NCBI GenBank assembly: GCA_011391255.1
Contig: JAABQV010000023.1
Location: 1-39,797, forward strand
Direction of reading: 5' to 3'
DNA from: Dechloromonas sp.
Lineage (GTDB): Bacteria; Pseudomonadota; Gammaproteobacteria; Burkholderiales; Rhodocyclaceae
DNA length: 39,797 bases
Shown here: positions 15,008 through 24,468 of the stretch, one piece after another
Position numbering within the stretch: the first letter of the stretch is position 1
Layout: each line of letters opens with the position of its first letter
The notes under the pieces: generated by a model
Told to the model about the DNA's origin: nothing
What the model saw: only the letters and a program-made list of their open reading frames with translations
Database searches by the model: none
Made by a program: the position numbers and the translations under genes

Positions 15008-16033
15008 ATGTCCCTGCACTACCCTTTTCCCGACTTGCCCGCCGCCGGCGAGAAGACGGAGGTTGCGCCCGGCGTTTTCTGGTTGCGTATGCCACTGCCC
15101 TTTCAGCTGGATCACGTTAATTTGTGGCTGCTGCGCGATGCGGACGGCTGGGTGATTATTGATACCGGCTTTGCCAATGATGCAGTGCGGGCGATCTGGG
15201 AACAGATTCTCGCGCAGCTTGACGGCCCGGTGACGCGGATTATCGTCACCCACTTCCATCCCGATCATCTTGGTTTGGCAACCTGGCTGATGGAAAAAAC
15301 CGGTGCCCCGCTTTCGATGACCAGCGGCGAGTTTCTGACGGCGCATGTGGTTTGGAACGAAGTCGGCGGACATGGTGCGGCTTTTATGGTTGATCAGTTT
15401 CGCCGGCATGGTTTGAGCGCCGGGCTACTGGAAAAATTTGCCAAGCGCGGTTCCGGTTATCGCATGGCGATCCCGGCTTTGCCTGACTACTACACGCGGA
15501 TCAAGAGTGGTGATGTTGTTACGGTCAACGGCGAAAAATGGCAGATAATTGTCGGCCATGGCCATTCGCCGGAGCATATGGCGCTTTACTGCGCTGAACT
15601 TGGCGTGTTAATTTCAGGCGACATGCTTTTACCGAAGATTTCCACCAATATCAGTGTTTTTGCAGCAACGCCGGAGGCTGACGCCTTGGGCTGGTTTCTT
15701 GATTCATTAAGCGCTATGGCGACGGAAATGCCGCTGGAAACCTTGGTTTTACCATCGCACGGGCTGCCCTTTACGGGGGTGCAGCCCAGAGTGGAGGCTT
15801 TGCAGGCGCACCATCAGGAGCGTTTGCAGGCCTTGGAGACAAGTTGTCAAAATGCGCCTCAGAGCGCAGCCGGGTTGCTCGATGTGTTGTTTGGTCGGGT
15901 GCTCGATACACATCAAACGATGTTTGCGATGGGTGAAGCAATTGCCCATCTGAACTACCTTGAACAGGCTGGTCGGTTGTCGCGCAGTGTCGACGCTGAC
16001 GGGGTGATTCGTTATATGCGGCTGCAGCATTGA
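15008..16033 (+). CDS. Metallo-beta-lactamase-fold hydrolase
   Basis: A 341-residue MBL-fold metallohydrolase. The zinc motif THFHPDH lies at 81-87, further ligands in GHGHSPEHM (around 183-191) and SGD (Asp205), and the last histidine in LPSHGLPF. The C-terminal helical extension of about 90 residues is of the kind seen in LACTB2-like members. The physiological substrate is unknown; thioester or glutathione-thioester hydrolysis is plausible. It ends 29 bases before phaC on the same strand, so a role next to acyl-CoA or PHA metabolism is suggested but only by context. No clear promoter is visible in front of it. Confidence 0.88.
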   Translation: MSLHYPFPDLPAAGEKTEVAPGVFWLRMPLPFQLDHVNLWLLRDADGWVIIDTGFANDAVRAIWEQILAQLDGPVTRIIVTHFHPDHLGLATWLMEKTGAPLSMTSGEFLTAHVVWNEVGGHGAAFMVDQFRRHGLSAGLLEKFAKRGSGYRMAIPALPDYYTRIKSGDVVTVNGEKWQIIVGHGHSPEHMALYCAELGVLISGDMLLPKISTNISVFAATPEADALGWFLDSLSAMATEMPLETLVLPSHGLPFTGVQPRVEALQAHHQERLQALETSCQNAPQSAAGLLDVLFGRVLDTHQTMFAMGEAIAHLNYLEQAGRLSRSVDADGVIRYMRLQH

Positions 16034-16062
16034 GCCGTCACGCAAAGACTGAGGAGTTGTAG

Positions 16063-17898
16063 ATGTCGAAACAAACTGAAGATCAGGGCAGCAACCGGCC
16101 CAATCCTGCCGATATGGCCAAAACCTATGCCGAAGTTGCTCAGAACGCTTCGCGAATCATTAATCAGTACATGGAAAAGAAGGCCAAGGGCGGTGGCATG
16201 GAAGCGCCAAGCGATGAAATGGGTATCGCTAAGGCATTCATGGATTTGTCGGCACGGCTGATGGCTAATCCGTACAAGCTGGCGGAAACCCAGATGGAAA
16301 TGATGCGGGACTACTTCTCGCTATGGCAAGGCTCGATGATGAAGATGATGGGTGTTCATACCCCGTCACCGGTTGCATCGCCGGCCAAGGGCGACAAGCG
16401 GTTCAAAGACGAGGAGTGGGAACAGAATTTCCTGTTTGACTATGTCAAGCAGTCCTACCTGATTACCGCCCGCCACATCCATGACACCGTCAGCGGTGCC
16501 GAGGGTCTCGACAATGCAACGCAGCAGAAGGTCAACTTCTTCACCCGTCAGTACATCGACGCGCTGTCGCCGTCCAACTTTGCGCTGACCAATCCGGAAG
16601 TTTTCCGCGAAACCGTCAAGAGCCACGGTCAGAACCTGATCAAAGGTCTCAACAACCTGTTGCATGACGTCAGCGACGATGGCCAGTTGCGCATCCGGAT
16701 GACTGATACCTCGGCTTTCGAGTTGGGCAAGAACGTTGCCACGACGCCGGGCAAGGTGGTGTTCCAGAACGAACTGTTCCAGTTGATTCAGTACGATCCG
16801 GCGACCGCTGAGCAGTTCAAGAAGCCGCTGCTGATCATTCCACCCTGGATCAACAAGTACTATGTGCTTGATCTGCGTGACAAGAATTCAATGATCAAGT
16901 GGGCGACCGATCAGGGTCACACCACCTTCATCATCTCCTGGGTCAATCCGGATGAGAAGATGGCCAAGACGGCTTTCGACGATTACATGCTCAAAGGCAC
17001 CCTTGAGGCGGTCACCCAGGTTTGCGCGCAAACCGGCGCCGATTCGATCAACACCGCCGCTTACTGTATCGGCGGCACGCTGTCGATGACGACCCTGGCT
17101 TACATGGCCGCCAAGAAAGACAAGCGCGTCGCTTCCGCCACCTTCTTCACGACCATGCTCGATTTCTCCGAGCCGGGCGAAATGTCGGTCTTCCTGGATG
17201 AAGGCACGATTGAAGGTCTCGAGAAGAAGATGAGCAAGCGCGGCTTCCTCGAAGGTTCGGAAATGGCCGGCACCTTCAACATGCTGCGCGCCAACGACCT
17301 GATCTGGTCGTTTGTCGTTAATAACTACCTGATGGGCAAGGATCCGTTCCCGTTTGACCTGCTCTACTGGAACTCCGATTCGACCCGCATGCCGGCCGCG
17401 ATGCATAGCTTCTACTTGCGCAATATGTACCTCGGCAACAAGCTGAAGGATCCGGGTGGTCTGACGCTGGGTGGTGTCAAGATCGACATCAGCAAGGTCA
17501 AGACCCCGTGCTATTTCATCTCGACTATCGAAGACCACATTGCCCCGTGGAAGAGCACCTACATGGGTGCCCGTCTGCCGACCGGCAATACCAAGTTTGT
17601 TCTCGGTGGCTCCGGTCACATTGCCGGTATCGTCAATCCGCCGGCGGCCAACAAGTACGGTTACTGGATCAACGATGCTACTGACGGCAATCTGCCGGAA
17701 AGCCCGGAAGACTTCCTCGCCGGCGCCACCCAGAACGCCGGTTCCTGGTGGACGCATTGGCAGGCATGGGTCACCAGCCTGCCCGGTGGTGATGCCAAGG
17801 TCAAGGCACGCAAGCCGGAAGATGGCACGCTCAAGGTGCTAGAGCCGGCACCGGGCAGCTACGTCAAGTTCCGTCTGGATGCGCAAAAGGCAGAATGA
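16063..17898 (+). CDS. phaC: Class I poly(3-hydroxyalkanoate) synthase
   Basis: PhaC polymerises (R)-3-hydroxyacyl-CoA into PHA storage granules. The 611-residue protein has the class I layout, a helical N-terminal region of about 200 residues then an alpha/beta-hydrolase core. The catalytic triad is visible: Cys335 in the lipase-like box AYCIGGT, Asp491 in IEDHIAPW and His519 in GSGHIAG. SWVNPDEKMAKTAFDDYM and the LLYWNSDSTRMPAAMH block are typical of the class. GAGGAG precedes the ATG. Codon use is more GC-biased and regular than in neighbours, suggesting high expression. A strong terminator follows. phaA, phaB and phasin genes are not in the window. Confidence 0.97.
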   Translation: MSKQTEDQGSNRPNPADMAKTYAEVAQNASRIINQYMEKKAKGGGMEAPSDEMGIAKAFMDLSARLMANPYKLAETQMEMMRDYFSLWQGSMMKMMGVHTPSPVASPAKGDKRFKDEEWEQNFLFDYVKQSYLITARHIHDTVSGAEGLDNATQQKVNFFTRQYIDALSPSNFALTNPEVFRETVKSHGQNLIKGLNNLLHDVSDDGQLRIRMTDTSAFELGKNVATTPGKVVFQNELFQLIQYDPATAEQFKKPLLIIPPWINKYYVLDLRDKNSMIKWATDQGHTTFIISWVNPDEKMAKTAFDDYMLKGTLEAVTQVCAQTGADSINTAAYCIGGTLSMTTLAYMAAKKDKRVASATFFTTMLDFSEPGEMSVFLDEGTIEGLEKKMSKRGFLEGSEMAGTFNMLRANDLIWSFVVNNYLMGKDPFPFDLLYWNSDSTRMPAAMHSFYLRNMYLGNKLKDPGGLTLGGVKIDISKVKTPCYFISTIEDHIAPWKSTYMGARLPTGNTKFVLGGSGHIAGIVNPPAANKYGYWINDATDGNLPESPEDFLAGATQNAGSWWTHWQAWVTSLPGGDAKVKARKPEDGTLKVLEPAPGSYVKFRLDAQKAE

Positions 17899-17917
17899 TT
17901 GCCTGAGTTGGAACAAT

Positions 17918-17945
17918 AAAAACGGGGACTTCGGTCCCCGTTTTT
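17918..17945. terminator. Bidirectional intrinsic terminator after phaC
   Basis: A perfect 12-base stem AAAAACGGGGAC/GTCCCCGTTTTT with a TTCG tetraloop. It ends in five T on the plus strand and, by symmetry, on the minus strand, so it can stop both phaC and the convergent ubiT transcript. The gap between the two genes is 70 bases. Confidence 0.93.
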
Positions 17946-17968
17946 ATGGGTGCCCTGTGCCTGAAACG

Positions 17969-18445
17969 CTAGGGCTTGAGCGAAAACCCCGGCAGCTTCG
18001 GCATCAATTCGCGCCAGTTGGCAGGAGGAATTTCCAGTGAATCGAGCAGGTTTTTAACCAGCAACCCCAACTCGGTGTTGCCGGTAATTTCCAGTTCGCG
18101 ATTGAAGAACAGCGTGTCAGGATCTTCCTGGCGGGCGATTAGCTGGAGGTAGGCCGAGAGATTGGCTGAAAAAGACAGGTCAGGCTCGTCGAAATGCTTG
18201 AACAGCGGGCGAAACAGGCCGTTCCGGTAAGTGAAGGTAGCGGTGCCGCCGGTGTCGCGGATGTGGATGCGGAATGTTTTGTCTTCGAGTGCGGTCAACT
18301 CGCTTTCCGGCAGGAGTTTTAGTTTCAGCGCGCTGTTAAGGGCGCCAACAAAAACCAGACCGTGCGGCCATTGCGGTAGTTGCTCGCCGATGCCGGCGAT
18401 AAAGGCCGGCAGGCGGAATTTGGGGATGGTGAAGTTCGGGTTCAT
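17969..18445 (-). CDS. ubiT: UbiT, SCP2-domain accessory factor of anaerobic ubiquinone synthesis
   Basis: UbiT (YhbT) is an SCP2 sterol-carrier-fold protein that binds hydrophobic ubiquinone intermediates and is required for O2-independent ubiquinone synthesis together with UbiU and UbiV. The 158-residue product starts [13 protein letters not shown]. It contains the beta-rich [19 protein letters not shown], a [20 protein letters not shown] segment typical of SCP2 domains, and a C-terminal helical stretch. The ATG at 18445 overlaps the UbiV stop (ATGA) and has GGAG eight bases upstream; the ATG at 18451 is too close to that site. It is the last gene of ubiUVT and runs into the bidirectional terminator. 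Confidence 0.9.
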   Translation of the reverse strand: MNPNFTIPKFRLPAFIAGIGEQLPQWPHGLVFVGALNSALKLKLLPESELTALEDKTFRIHIRDTGGTATFTYRNGLFRPLFKHFDEPDLSFSANLSAYLQLIARQEDPDTLFFNRELEITGNTELGLLVKNLLDSLEIPPANWRELMPKLPGFSLKP

Positions 18446-19350
18446 GCGCATGCTCCAAGTTGGGCGAGGGCTTGTGTGTGGCGTTGAACAATGCCGGCAT
18501 CGCCGAACCAGTAGCCGTCAACCAGGCCGCAGGCGTCCCAGTGCTGGCAGTCGGTTTGGCTGGCATGGCCTTGGCGCGCCAGATCAAAGGCGGTGATGAT
18601 TTCCGGCATGTGGTCTTTTTGCGGGCTGATCCGGATGATGTCGATACCTGTGGACAGCAGGTCCGGGATTTCGTGCAGCAGATTGTAGCTCTGCGCCGAC
18701 ATTGTCTGGATCCCGTTAATGTTAAGGAAAGCCTCGCCATCGCGGGTCTTCAGGGTCAAACCTTCGGCGTGGTCGAGGCACTTGAACTGGCAGTCGTCCT
18801 TGTTCAGATTGTAGTGGCGGGCGGTAAAACAGCGCGCCGAGAAGGCGAGCGGGATGCGGCCATAGACGAAAACCTCGGTTTCAACGCCGGCCGGTTTGTT
18901 CGCGTGCAGGATTTCGATCAGGGCTTTGCTGGCTTCCAGCGGCGGCACCCAGCGTGTCATGCCGTAGCGCGAGAAAGTGGCGAGGGCTGCTTCGTTGTAG
19001 ATGTTGATGTGCGGCCCGGCGACAAAATTTGCCCCGTTTACCAGGTTGACCGCACCCAGGTCATTCGCCTCAAGCATGCAGCCGGCCTCGTCGATCAGGC
19101 GGCGCAGGGCTTTCAGGTCGCTTTCGGATTCGAGCAAGGCCTGGGCGGAAACGACGACCTGCTTGCCGGCATCGCCAAGATCGCGGGCCAGCCCGATCCA
19201 GTCGGCGAGGCGCAATTGCTGGCGGCGTGAGCAGACAACTTCGCCGATATAAATGATGTCGATGGCCGGGTTTTGCGCCATCTCGGCATAAAACTCCATA
19301 ACTTCGGCCTTCGGCCAGAAATAAAGCAGGGGCCCAAGCGAGATTTTCAT
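18442..19350 (-). CDS. ubiV: UbiV, U32-family hydroxylation factor
   Basis: UbiV (YhbV) forms a heterodimer with UbiU, carries a 4Fe-4S cluster, and hydroxylates the quinone ring without oxygen, using prephenate as oxygen donor. From the ATG at 19350 the protein has 302 residues, and Cys40, Cys174, Cys187 and Cys191 can be aligned with the E. coli UbiV cluster ligands (the last three in the spacing 13 and 4). [21 protein letters not shown] opens the peptidase-U32-like barrel at the N-terminus, here shown in part. GGAG lies six bases before this ATG; the GTG at 19362 lies inside the ubiU end. The gap to ubiU is two bases. Confidence 0.95.
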   Translation of the reverse strand: MKISLGPLLYFWPKAEVMEFYAEMAQNPAIDIIYIGEVVCSRRQQLRLADWIGLARDLGDAGKQVVVSAQALLESESDLKALRRLIDEAGCMLEANDLGAVNLVNGANFVAGPHINIYNEAALATFSRYGMTRWVPPLEASKALIEILHANKPAGVETEVFVYGRIPLAFSARCFTARHYNLNKDDCQFKCLDHAEGLTLKTRDGEAFLNINGIQTMSAQSYNLLHEIPDLLSTGIDIIRISPQKDHMPEIITAFDLARQGHASQTDCQHWDACGLVDGYWFGDAGIVQRHTQALAQLGACA

Positions 19351-19352
19351 TC

Positions 19353-20360
19353 TTATCTCCACGGCCGGTTATAGGCGCCGAGCGTTGCCTGGCTGCCTTC
19401 GGAAACTTTGCTCAGCTCGGCTTGCCAGGCCGCCTTGACCTGATAGGCATCGCCTTCTCTGGCCAGCGAATCGAGCGCCGCGCGTAGCGTGCGGGTGACT
19501 TGCGTGACGTAGGCCGGGCTGCGCTGGCGTCCTTCGACCTTGATCGCGCGGACGCCGATTTTGATGATCTCCGGCAGGATCGGCAGGACGTTGAGGCTGG
19601 TTGGCTCTTCCAGCGCGTAATACGTGGCACCCTGAACCTCAAAGCGACCTTTGCACAGGGTAGGGTAGCCAGCCGGTTCGTCATCGCCAAAGCGGTCGAT
19701 CAGGATGCCGTTGAGGCGGGTTTCCATGGTGCCCGGTTGCTTGTCCCATTTGACGTACTTGGCCGGCGAGCATGCGCCGACGGTGTTCGGTGACTCGCCG
19801 CAGGCGTAGGACGACAACCAGCAGCGCCCTTCATTCATCACGCAGAGGCTGCCGAAGCCGAAGACTTCGATTTCAACGGTCGTGTTTTTTATCACCTGCT
19901 CAACCTGCGCCAGCGTCAGCACGCGGGGCAGCACGGCGCGTTTGATGCCAAATTCGCGCTGGCAGAAATTGACCGCTTCGTAACTGGTCGCCGAGCCTTG
20001 CACCGACAAATGCAGGCGCTGTTGCTGATGGCGCTGGCTGGCGTAATCGAGCAGCCCGACATCGGCCAGAATGATCGCGTCGACGCCCTGGTCTACTGCC
20101 GCATCGACTGCTTTTTGCCAGTCGGCAACGCGCCCGGCCTGGGCAAAGGTATTGATCGCCAGCAAAACCTCACAGCCCTTGGCGTGCGCGTAACGGATCC
20201 CGTCGGCCATGGTTTTCTGGTCGAAATTGAGGCCGGCAAAATTGCGCGCGTTGGTATCGTTCTTGAAGCCGAGATAGACGGCATCGGCGCCGTTATCGAC
20301 CGCCGCCTTGAGGGCGGGCAGGCTGCCGGCGGGGCAGATGAGATCGGGCAAGCGGGTCAT
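19353..20360 (-). CDS. ubiU: UbiU, U32-family hydroxylation factor
   Basis: UbiU (YhbU) is the partner of UbiV in O2-independent ubiquinone synthesis. The 335-residue protein shows the U32 fold from [20 protein letters not shown] onward. Cys173, Cys180, Cys197 and Cys236 have the same spacing (7, 17, 39) as the iron-sulfur ligands known for E. coli Ubi[13 protein letters not shown] is a U32 signature near residue 290. The ATG lies 54 bases after a near-consensus FNR box and 27 bases after its -10 element, so the gene seems to have its own oxygen-responsive promoter even though rlpA lies just upstream on the same strand. It would allow quinone-dependent growth, such as denitrification, under anoxia. 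Confidence 0.95.
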   Translation of the reverse strand: MTRLPDLICPAGSLPALKAAVDNGADAVYLGFKNDTNARNFAGLNFDQKTMADGIRYAHAKGCEVLLAINTFAQAGRVADWQKAVDAAVDQGVDAIILADVGLLDYASQRHQQQRLHLSVQGSATSYEAVNFCQREFGIKRAVLPRVLTLAQVEQVIKNTTVEIEVFGFGSLCVMNEGRCWLSSYACGESPNTVGACSPAKYVKWDKQPGTMETRLNGILIDRFGDDEPAGYPTLCKGRFEVQGATYYALEEPTSLNVLPILPEIIKIGVRAIKVEGRQRSPAYVTQVTRTLRAALDSLAREGDAYQVKAAWQAELSKVSEGSQATLGAYNRPWR

Positions 20361-20386
20361 GGCAGGTCTCGAAAACAGAGTCGGCC

Positions 20387-20392
20387 AGTATA
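20387..20392 (-). promoter_or_regulatory. -10 element of the ubiUVT promoter
   Basis: TATACT on the minus strand (20392 to 20387) matches the -10 consensus at five of six positions. It would start transcription near 20380, leaving a leader of about 20 bases. No -35 hexamer is needed for a class II activated promoter, because the FNR box covers that position. Confidence 0.6.
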
Positions 20393-20413
20393 GCCAGCCC
20401 GATTCGCCAACCC

Positions 20414-20427
20414 TTGATCAAGGTCAA
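20414..20427 (-). promoter_or_regulatory. FNR/Anr-type box upstream of ubiU
   Basis: On the minus strand the sequence is TTGAC-CTTG-ATCAA, nine of ten matches to the FNR consensus TTGAT-N4-ATCAA. Its centre (20420.5) is about 41 bases before the start site predicted from TATACT at 20387-20392, the classic position for FNR activation. The binding regulator cannot be told from the site: Fnr, Anr and Dnr share it. Confidence 0.7.
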
Positions 20428-20439
20428 ACCATAGCCTCT

Positions 20440-21435
20440 CTAGCGGATGACGAGGGTCGGCTTGAGTCCAAGTGCTACGCGAATTTTCTCAGCGACCTTG
20501 TCGGCATCGGCGCGGTTGGCATAGGGGCCGAGTTGCAGGCGGTGAATATTGCCGGAAGGATAAACGCGCATCGGCTCGCTCAGCCAGTCCAACTCGCGGG
20601 TCAGGTGGTTTTTCAAGGATTCGGCGTTATCGGCATTGGCAAAAGCGCCCAATTGCAGATACACCCCATTCGCCATTCCATTGCCGGCCGGCGCGATGTT
20701 TTGCACTGGCGCCTCCTCTTTTGCCAGTTGCTGCGCCATGGCGGCGATTTCGTCCTTCTCAGCGCGGACAATTGCCGGTTGCGGTGGCGTGACTTGTGCG
20801 TAAGTGGTACCGGTTGGCTCACCGGGGATGATCGCCTCAACCTCGACCTGACCGCTTCCGCCATTGATTATCCCGAGCTTGTAGGCGGCGGTGTAGGAGA
20901 GGTCAATAATGCGGTCGGCGTGAAAAGGGCCACGGTCGATGATGCGGACAATGACCGATTCGCCGGTCTGCACGCTGGTCACTCGTGCGTATGAGGGCAG
21001 GGCGAGCGTGGTGTGGGCGGCGGTCATCGCGAACATGTTGTAAGGCTCGCCAATCGAGGTTTTTTGCCCGTGAAACTTTTTGCCATACCAGCTGGCAATG
21101 CCTCGTGCCTTGTAGGGTTTGACGCTTGTGTTCGGCATATATTCCTTACCGAACACAACATAGGGTTTGGTTGCCGGTTTGTGCAGCGGCTCCCATTTCG
21201 GTTCGGCGTTGGGAATGTCGTCCAGCCCGTCCGGTATATCGTCGGCCGGGCCGTCATCCTTGTAAAAGCCACCACCTTTTTTGAGGACAGCGGTTGATTT
21301 TCGGGTTGGTGTCTTGCCCTTTGAAACCGGTTCTTTTGGCGCGTTGACCGCAACATCACCCGGGGTGACTGACGGCGTGCTGCCACAGGCGGCTAGCAGC
21401 ATAGCGGCGAGAATCGCCGTCAGGCGGAGCGTCAT
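20440..21435 (-). CDS. rlpA: RlpA lipoprotein (septal lytic transglycosylase family)
   Basis: A 331-residue outer-membrane lipoprotein. The signal peptide ends in a lipobox LLAAC (Cys17). A low-complexity linker follows, then a double-psi beta-barrel domain (about 110-200: RGIASWYGKKFHGQKTS, SVIVRIIDRGPFH), and a SPOR domain at about 250-331 (NGVYLQLGAFANADNAE, HRLQLGPYANRADADKV) that binds denuded glycan at the septum. In Pseudomonas it acts as a lytic transglycosylase on naked glycans. It is the last gene of the rod-shape cluster and begins four bases inside the end of mrdB (ATGA), as is common in Betaproteobacteria. Confidence 0.95.
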   Translation of the reverse strand: MTLRLTAILAAMLLAACGSTPSVTPGDVAVNAPKEPVSKGKTPTRKSTAVLKKGGGFYKDDGPADDIPDGLDDIPNAEPKWEPLHKPATKPYVVFGKEYMPNTSVKPYKARGIASWYGKKFHGQKTSIGEPYNMFAMTAAHTTLALPSYARVTSVQTGESVIVRIIDRGPFHADRIIDLSYTAAYKLGIINGGSGQVEVEAIIPGEPTGTTYAQVTPPQPAIVRAEKDEIAAMAQQLAKEEAPVQNIAPAGNGMANGVYLQLGAFANADNAESLKNHLTRELDWLSEPMRVYPSGNIHRLQLGPYANRADADKVAEKIRVALGLKPTLVIR

Positions 21436-22544
21436 GTTTTCATCATCCGGCGATGGGTTTCAATCGACATCAGGATACCGATACCGAGGAACAGCGTCAC
21501 CAATGCCGTGCCGCCGTAACTCATGAACGGAAGCGGGACACCAACCACCGGCAAGATCCCGCTAACCATGCCCATGTTGATAAAGGCATAGGTGAAGAAA
21601 CCAAGTGTGATCGCGCCGGCCAGCAGGCGGGCAAAGGGTGTTGCTGCCGCCGCCGAGATCATCATGCCGCGCCCGATTAGCAGGGTGTAAAGGAAAAGCA
21701 GAACACCATTGCCGAGCAGACCCCATTCTTCGGAGTAAACGGCAAAAATGAAGTCGGTGTGCTTTTCCGGGATAAATTCGAGATGGGTCTGGGTGCCGTT
21801 CAGGTAGCCCTTGCCAAGTGGCCCGCCGGAGCCGATGGCAATGGTTGATTGGATGATGTGATAGCCGGAGCCTAGCGGGTCGGTGGTCGGGTCAATCAAG
21901 GTCAAAATACGCTTGCGCTGATAGTCGTGCAGCATCCCCCAAAGCAGCGGGGCGGCAGCGCCGGCAGCAGCGACCAGGCCGATGATGATTTTCCATGGCA
22001 GGCCGGCGAGAAAAATAACGTAGAAGCCGGCCGCGCCGACCAGCAGCGCGGTGCCCAGATCGGGCTGTTTGGCAATGATGATAAACGGCAGTAGCACGAG
22101 TAGGGCAGAACCCAGGTAATGGCGCAACTTGAGCGTTGCCTCAAATTTGTGGAAATACCAGGCAAGCATCATGGGCATGGCAATTTTCATGATCTCGGAG
22201 GGCTGGATCCGGGTAAAACCAAGCGACAGCCAACGACGCGCGCCATTGACACTAATCCCGAAAAGCAACACGGCGATGATCAGTAAAAGGCCGAAGACAT
22301 ATAACGGTACGGCAAAATTCATCAGCTTTTGTGGCGGAATCCTTGCCACCAGCCACATGACAGTCATTGCCAGTCCCATGTTGCCGGCTTGAGCCAGCAT
22401 GCGATGACTGCTATCGATGGTTGCCGAATTAACCGTGGCGAGGCCAATCGCCATGATCGCCATCGTAATTAATAACAGCGGGAAATCAATATGCTTGATG
22501 GTATTGAGCCACCAGCGTCTGAGGGTGCCGGCAACGTCTATCAT
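21432..22544 (-). CDS. mrdB: RodA (MrdB), elongasome glycosyltransferase
   Basis: RodA is the SEDS-family peptidoglycan glycosyltransferase that works with PBP2 during cell elongation. The 370-residue inner-membrane protein has about ten hydrophobic segments. SEDS marks include GSGGPLGKGYLNGTQTHLEFIPEKHTDFIF (given here by its ends, around 230-260), with the conserved EKHTDFIF, ARRWLSLGFTRIQPSE near the N-terminal third, and PLPFMSYGGTALV at the end. The ATG overlaps the stop of mrdA by four bases and its own stop overlaps rlpA, so expression should be tightly coupled. Confidence 0.97.
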   Translation of the reverse strand: MIDVAGTLRRWWLNTIKHIDFPLLLITMAIMAIGLATVNSATIDSSHRMLAQAGNMGLAMTVMWLVARIPPQKLMNFAVPLYVFGLLLIIAVLLFGISVNGARRWLSLGFTRIQPSEIMKIAMPMMLAWYFHKFEATLKLRHYLGSALLVLLPFIIIAKQPDLGTALLVGAAGFYVIFLAGLPWKIIIGLVAAAGAAAPLLWGMLHDYQRKRILTLIDPTTDPLGSGYHIIQSTIAIGSGGPLGKGYLNGTQTHLEFIPEKHTDFIFAVYSEEWGLLGNGVLLFLYTLLIGRGMMISAAAATPFARLLAGAITLGFFTYAFINMGMVSGILPVVGVPLPFMSYGGTALVTLFLGIGILMSIETHRRMMKT

Positions 22545-24454
22545 TCGGCTTGATCGTCCGCTTCAATCGCCTCGGCATCCTCATTGGCAGCGCCGGCCGG
22601 CATTTTTCCCAGTAAATAGTAGTCAAGCACCATGCGGGCAATAGGGGCGGCCGACTGGGCGCCAAAGCCACCATTTTCGACCAGCACCGCGAGGGCGATT
22701 TTGGGTTTTTCGGCGGGTGCGTAGGCGATGAAGAGCGCGTGGTCGCGCAACTCCTTCTTGACCAAGTGCACCTTGTATTCTGCACCCTTCAGCGAGTAAA
22801 CCTGAGCTGTTCCGGTCTTGCCTGCTGTCTCGTAAGGGGCGCCGGCAAAGGCGCGGGTGCCGGTGCCTTCTTTGTTGACTCCGATCATGGCGCGGCGGAT
22901 GACGTCTACGTTCTGTGGTTTGAGATTCAGGTCGCGCAGAGGTTCGGGCTCGATCAAGCGCTTTTCGCCGGTTTTCGCATCGACAATATGGCGCACCAGA
23001 TGCGGGCGGAACATCACGCCGTTGTTGGCAACAACGGCAGTCGCTTGTGCCAGCTGGATCGGTGTGTAAGCGTTGTAACCTTGGCCGATGCCGATGGAAA
23101 TCGTCTCACCGGCGTACCATTTTTGCTGCTCGGGTTTCTTGAAGCGCTTTTTCTTCCACTCCTGCGAAGGCAGGACGCCTTTTGACTCGCCTGAATCATC
23201 CTTGCCGAGATCGACGCCGGTACGCTGGCCAAACCCCAGCTGAGCCATAAATTTGGATATGTTGTCGATACCCATGTCATTTGCCAGGACATAGTAATAA
23301 GTGTCGCAAGAGTGAACGATGGATTTGTACATGTCGACAGTGCCGTGCCCGCCCTTCTTGTCATCACGGAAACGGTGGTTGCCAAAGTTGAAGTAGCCAG
23401 GGTCGCTGATGCTCTGGCCAGGTGTGCGCTTGCCCATTTCGAGCGCCGCAAGCGCCATAAAGGGTTTGAAGGTCGAGCCTGGCGGGTAGGCGCCGTTGAT
23501 CGCACGGTTGACCATCGGCTTGCTCGGGTTCTCGTTAAGTTCTTTCCAGTTTTCGGGTGTGATGCCATCGACAAACATATTCGGGTCGTAGGTCGGGGTC
23601 GAGACCAAAGCCAGGATGCCGCCAGTTTCCGGCTCGATGGCGACGACCGAACCTTTGCGGTCGCCAAAAGCCTTTTCGGTGATCTCCTGAAGCTTGGCAT
23701 CCAAAGTCAGCTGCAAATTATTGCCTGAAACCGGTGGGATACGTTTCAGGCTGCGCACGGCACGACCCCCAGCGTCAATTTCAACTTCTTCGTAGCCGGT
23801 TTCGCCATGCAATTCAAACTCGTAATGCTGCTCGAGCGCGGTTTTGCCAACGTGGTCAGTGCCTTTGTAATTGGCCTGGCGCTCTGATTCTTCAATCCAT
23901 TTGAGGTCGCGTTCGGTAATCCGGCCAATGTAGCCGATGGCATGTGAGGCAATGTGACCAAGCGGATACTGCCGGAAAAGTCGGGCCTTGACCTCGACGC
24001 CGGGGAAGCGATAGCGCTGGGCGGCAAAGGTGGCTACCTCGGTGTCGGTGAGGCGGGTGCGGATCGGAATTGACTCGAAATTCTTGGCTTCGTCGAGCAG
24101 GCGTTTGAAACGCTTACGATCCTTCGGTTGAATTTCTACCACTTCACTCAACGCATCAATGGTTGCTTCCAGGCCGGCGGTTTGTGAGGGCGTTATCTCC
24201 AGCGTAAAAGCAGAATAATTTCGCGCCAGAACGACGCCGTTGCGGTCGGTGATTACCCCGCGGTTGGGGACGATGGGAATCAGCGCGATCCGGTTATCTT
24301 CGGCGCGCGTCCGGTAAAAATCGTGGTTAATGACCTGCAACCAGACAAAGCGCCCAAAAAGAATGGCAAAGCAAATCAACACCAGAGCGATGGTAAAACC
24401 AAGCCGAAAGCGGAAGCGGGGCAGTTCGCCATCCGGATTGTGAAATTCGCTCAC
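22541..24454 (-). CDS. mrdA: Penicillin-binding protein 2 (MrdA)
   Basis: PBP2 is the monofunctional transpeptidase that cross-links peptidoglycan in lateral-wall growth. The 637-residue protein has a membrane anchor at about 17-40, a pedestal domain (about 60-220 with RGVITDRNGVVLARN), and a transpeptidase domain with the catalytic SxxK at Ser327-Lys330 (PPGSTFKPF), an SCDTYYY motif and a KTG motif in AGKTGTAQ near 545. The start codon is GTG, 14 bases after the mreD stop. Length and order match the family and the mreBCD-mrdA-mrdB arrangement. Confidence 0.97.
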   Translation of the reverse strand: MSEFHNPDGELPRFRFRLGFTIALVLICFAILFGRFVWLQVINHDFYRTRAEDNRIALIPIVPNRGVITDRNGVVLARNYSAFTLEITPSQTAGLEATIDALSEVVEIQPKDRKRFKRLLDEAKNFESIPIRTRLTDTEVATFAAQRYRFPGVEVKARLFRQYPLGHIASHAIGYIGRITERDLKWIEESERQANYKGTDHVGKTALEQHYEFELHGETGYEEVEIDAGGRAVRSLKRIPPVSGNNLQLTLDAKLQEITEKAFGDRKGSVVAIEPETGGILALVSTPTYDPNMFVDGITPENWKELNENPSKPMVNRAINGAYPPGSTFKPFMALAALEMGKRTPGQSISDPGYFNFGNHRFRDDKKGGHGTVDMYKSIVHSCDTYYYVLANDMGIDNISKFMAQLGFGQRTGVDLGKDDSGESKGVLPSQEWKKKRFKKPEQQKWYAGETISIGIGQGYNAYTPIQLAQATAVVANNGVMFRPHLVRHIVDAKTGEKRLIEPEPLRDLNLKPQNVDVIRRAMIGVNKEGTGTRAFAGAPYETAGKTGTAQVYSLKGAEYKVHLVKKELRDHALFIAYAPAEKPKIALAVLVENGGFGAQSAAPIARMVLDYYLLGKMPAGAANEDAEAIEADDQAE

Positions 24455-24468
24455 GGCCGCTTGTCTCG

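Noticed and set aside
16888..17757. Long open frame (289 codons) on the minus strand inside phaC
   Set aside because: It is antisense to an intact, well-conserved phaC and shows arginine/glycine-rich low-information sequence, as expected of a GC-rich shadow frame.
18460..19230. 256-codon plus-strand frame antisense to ubiV
   Set aside because: UbiV carries the conserved cysteines and fits the operon; the antisense frame has no ribosome site or motif.
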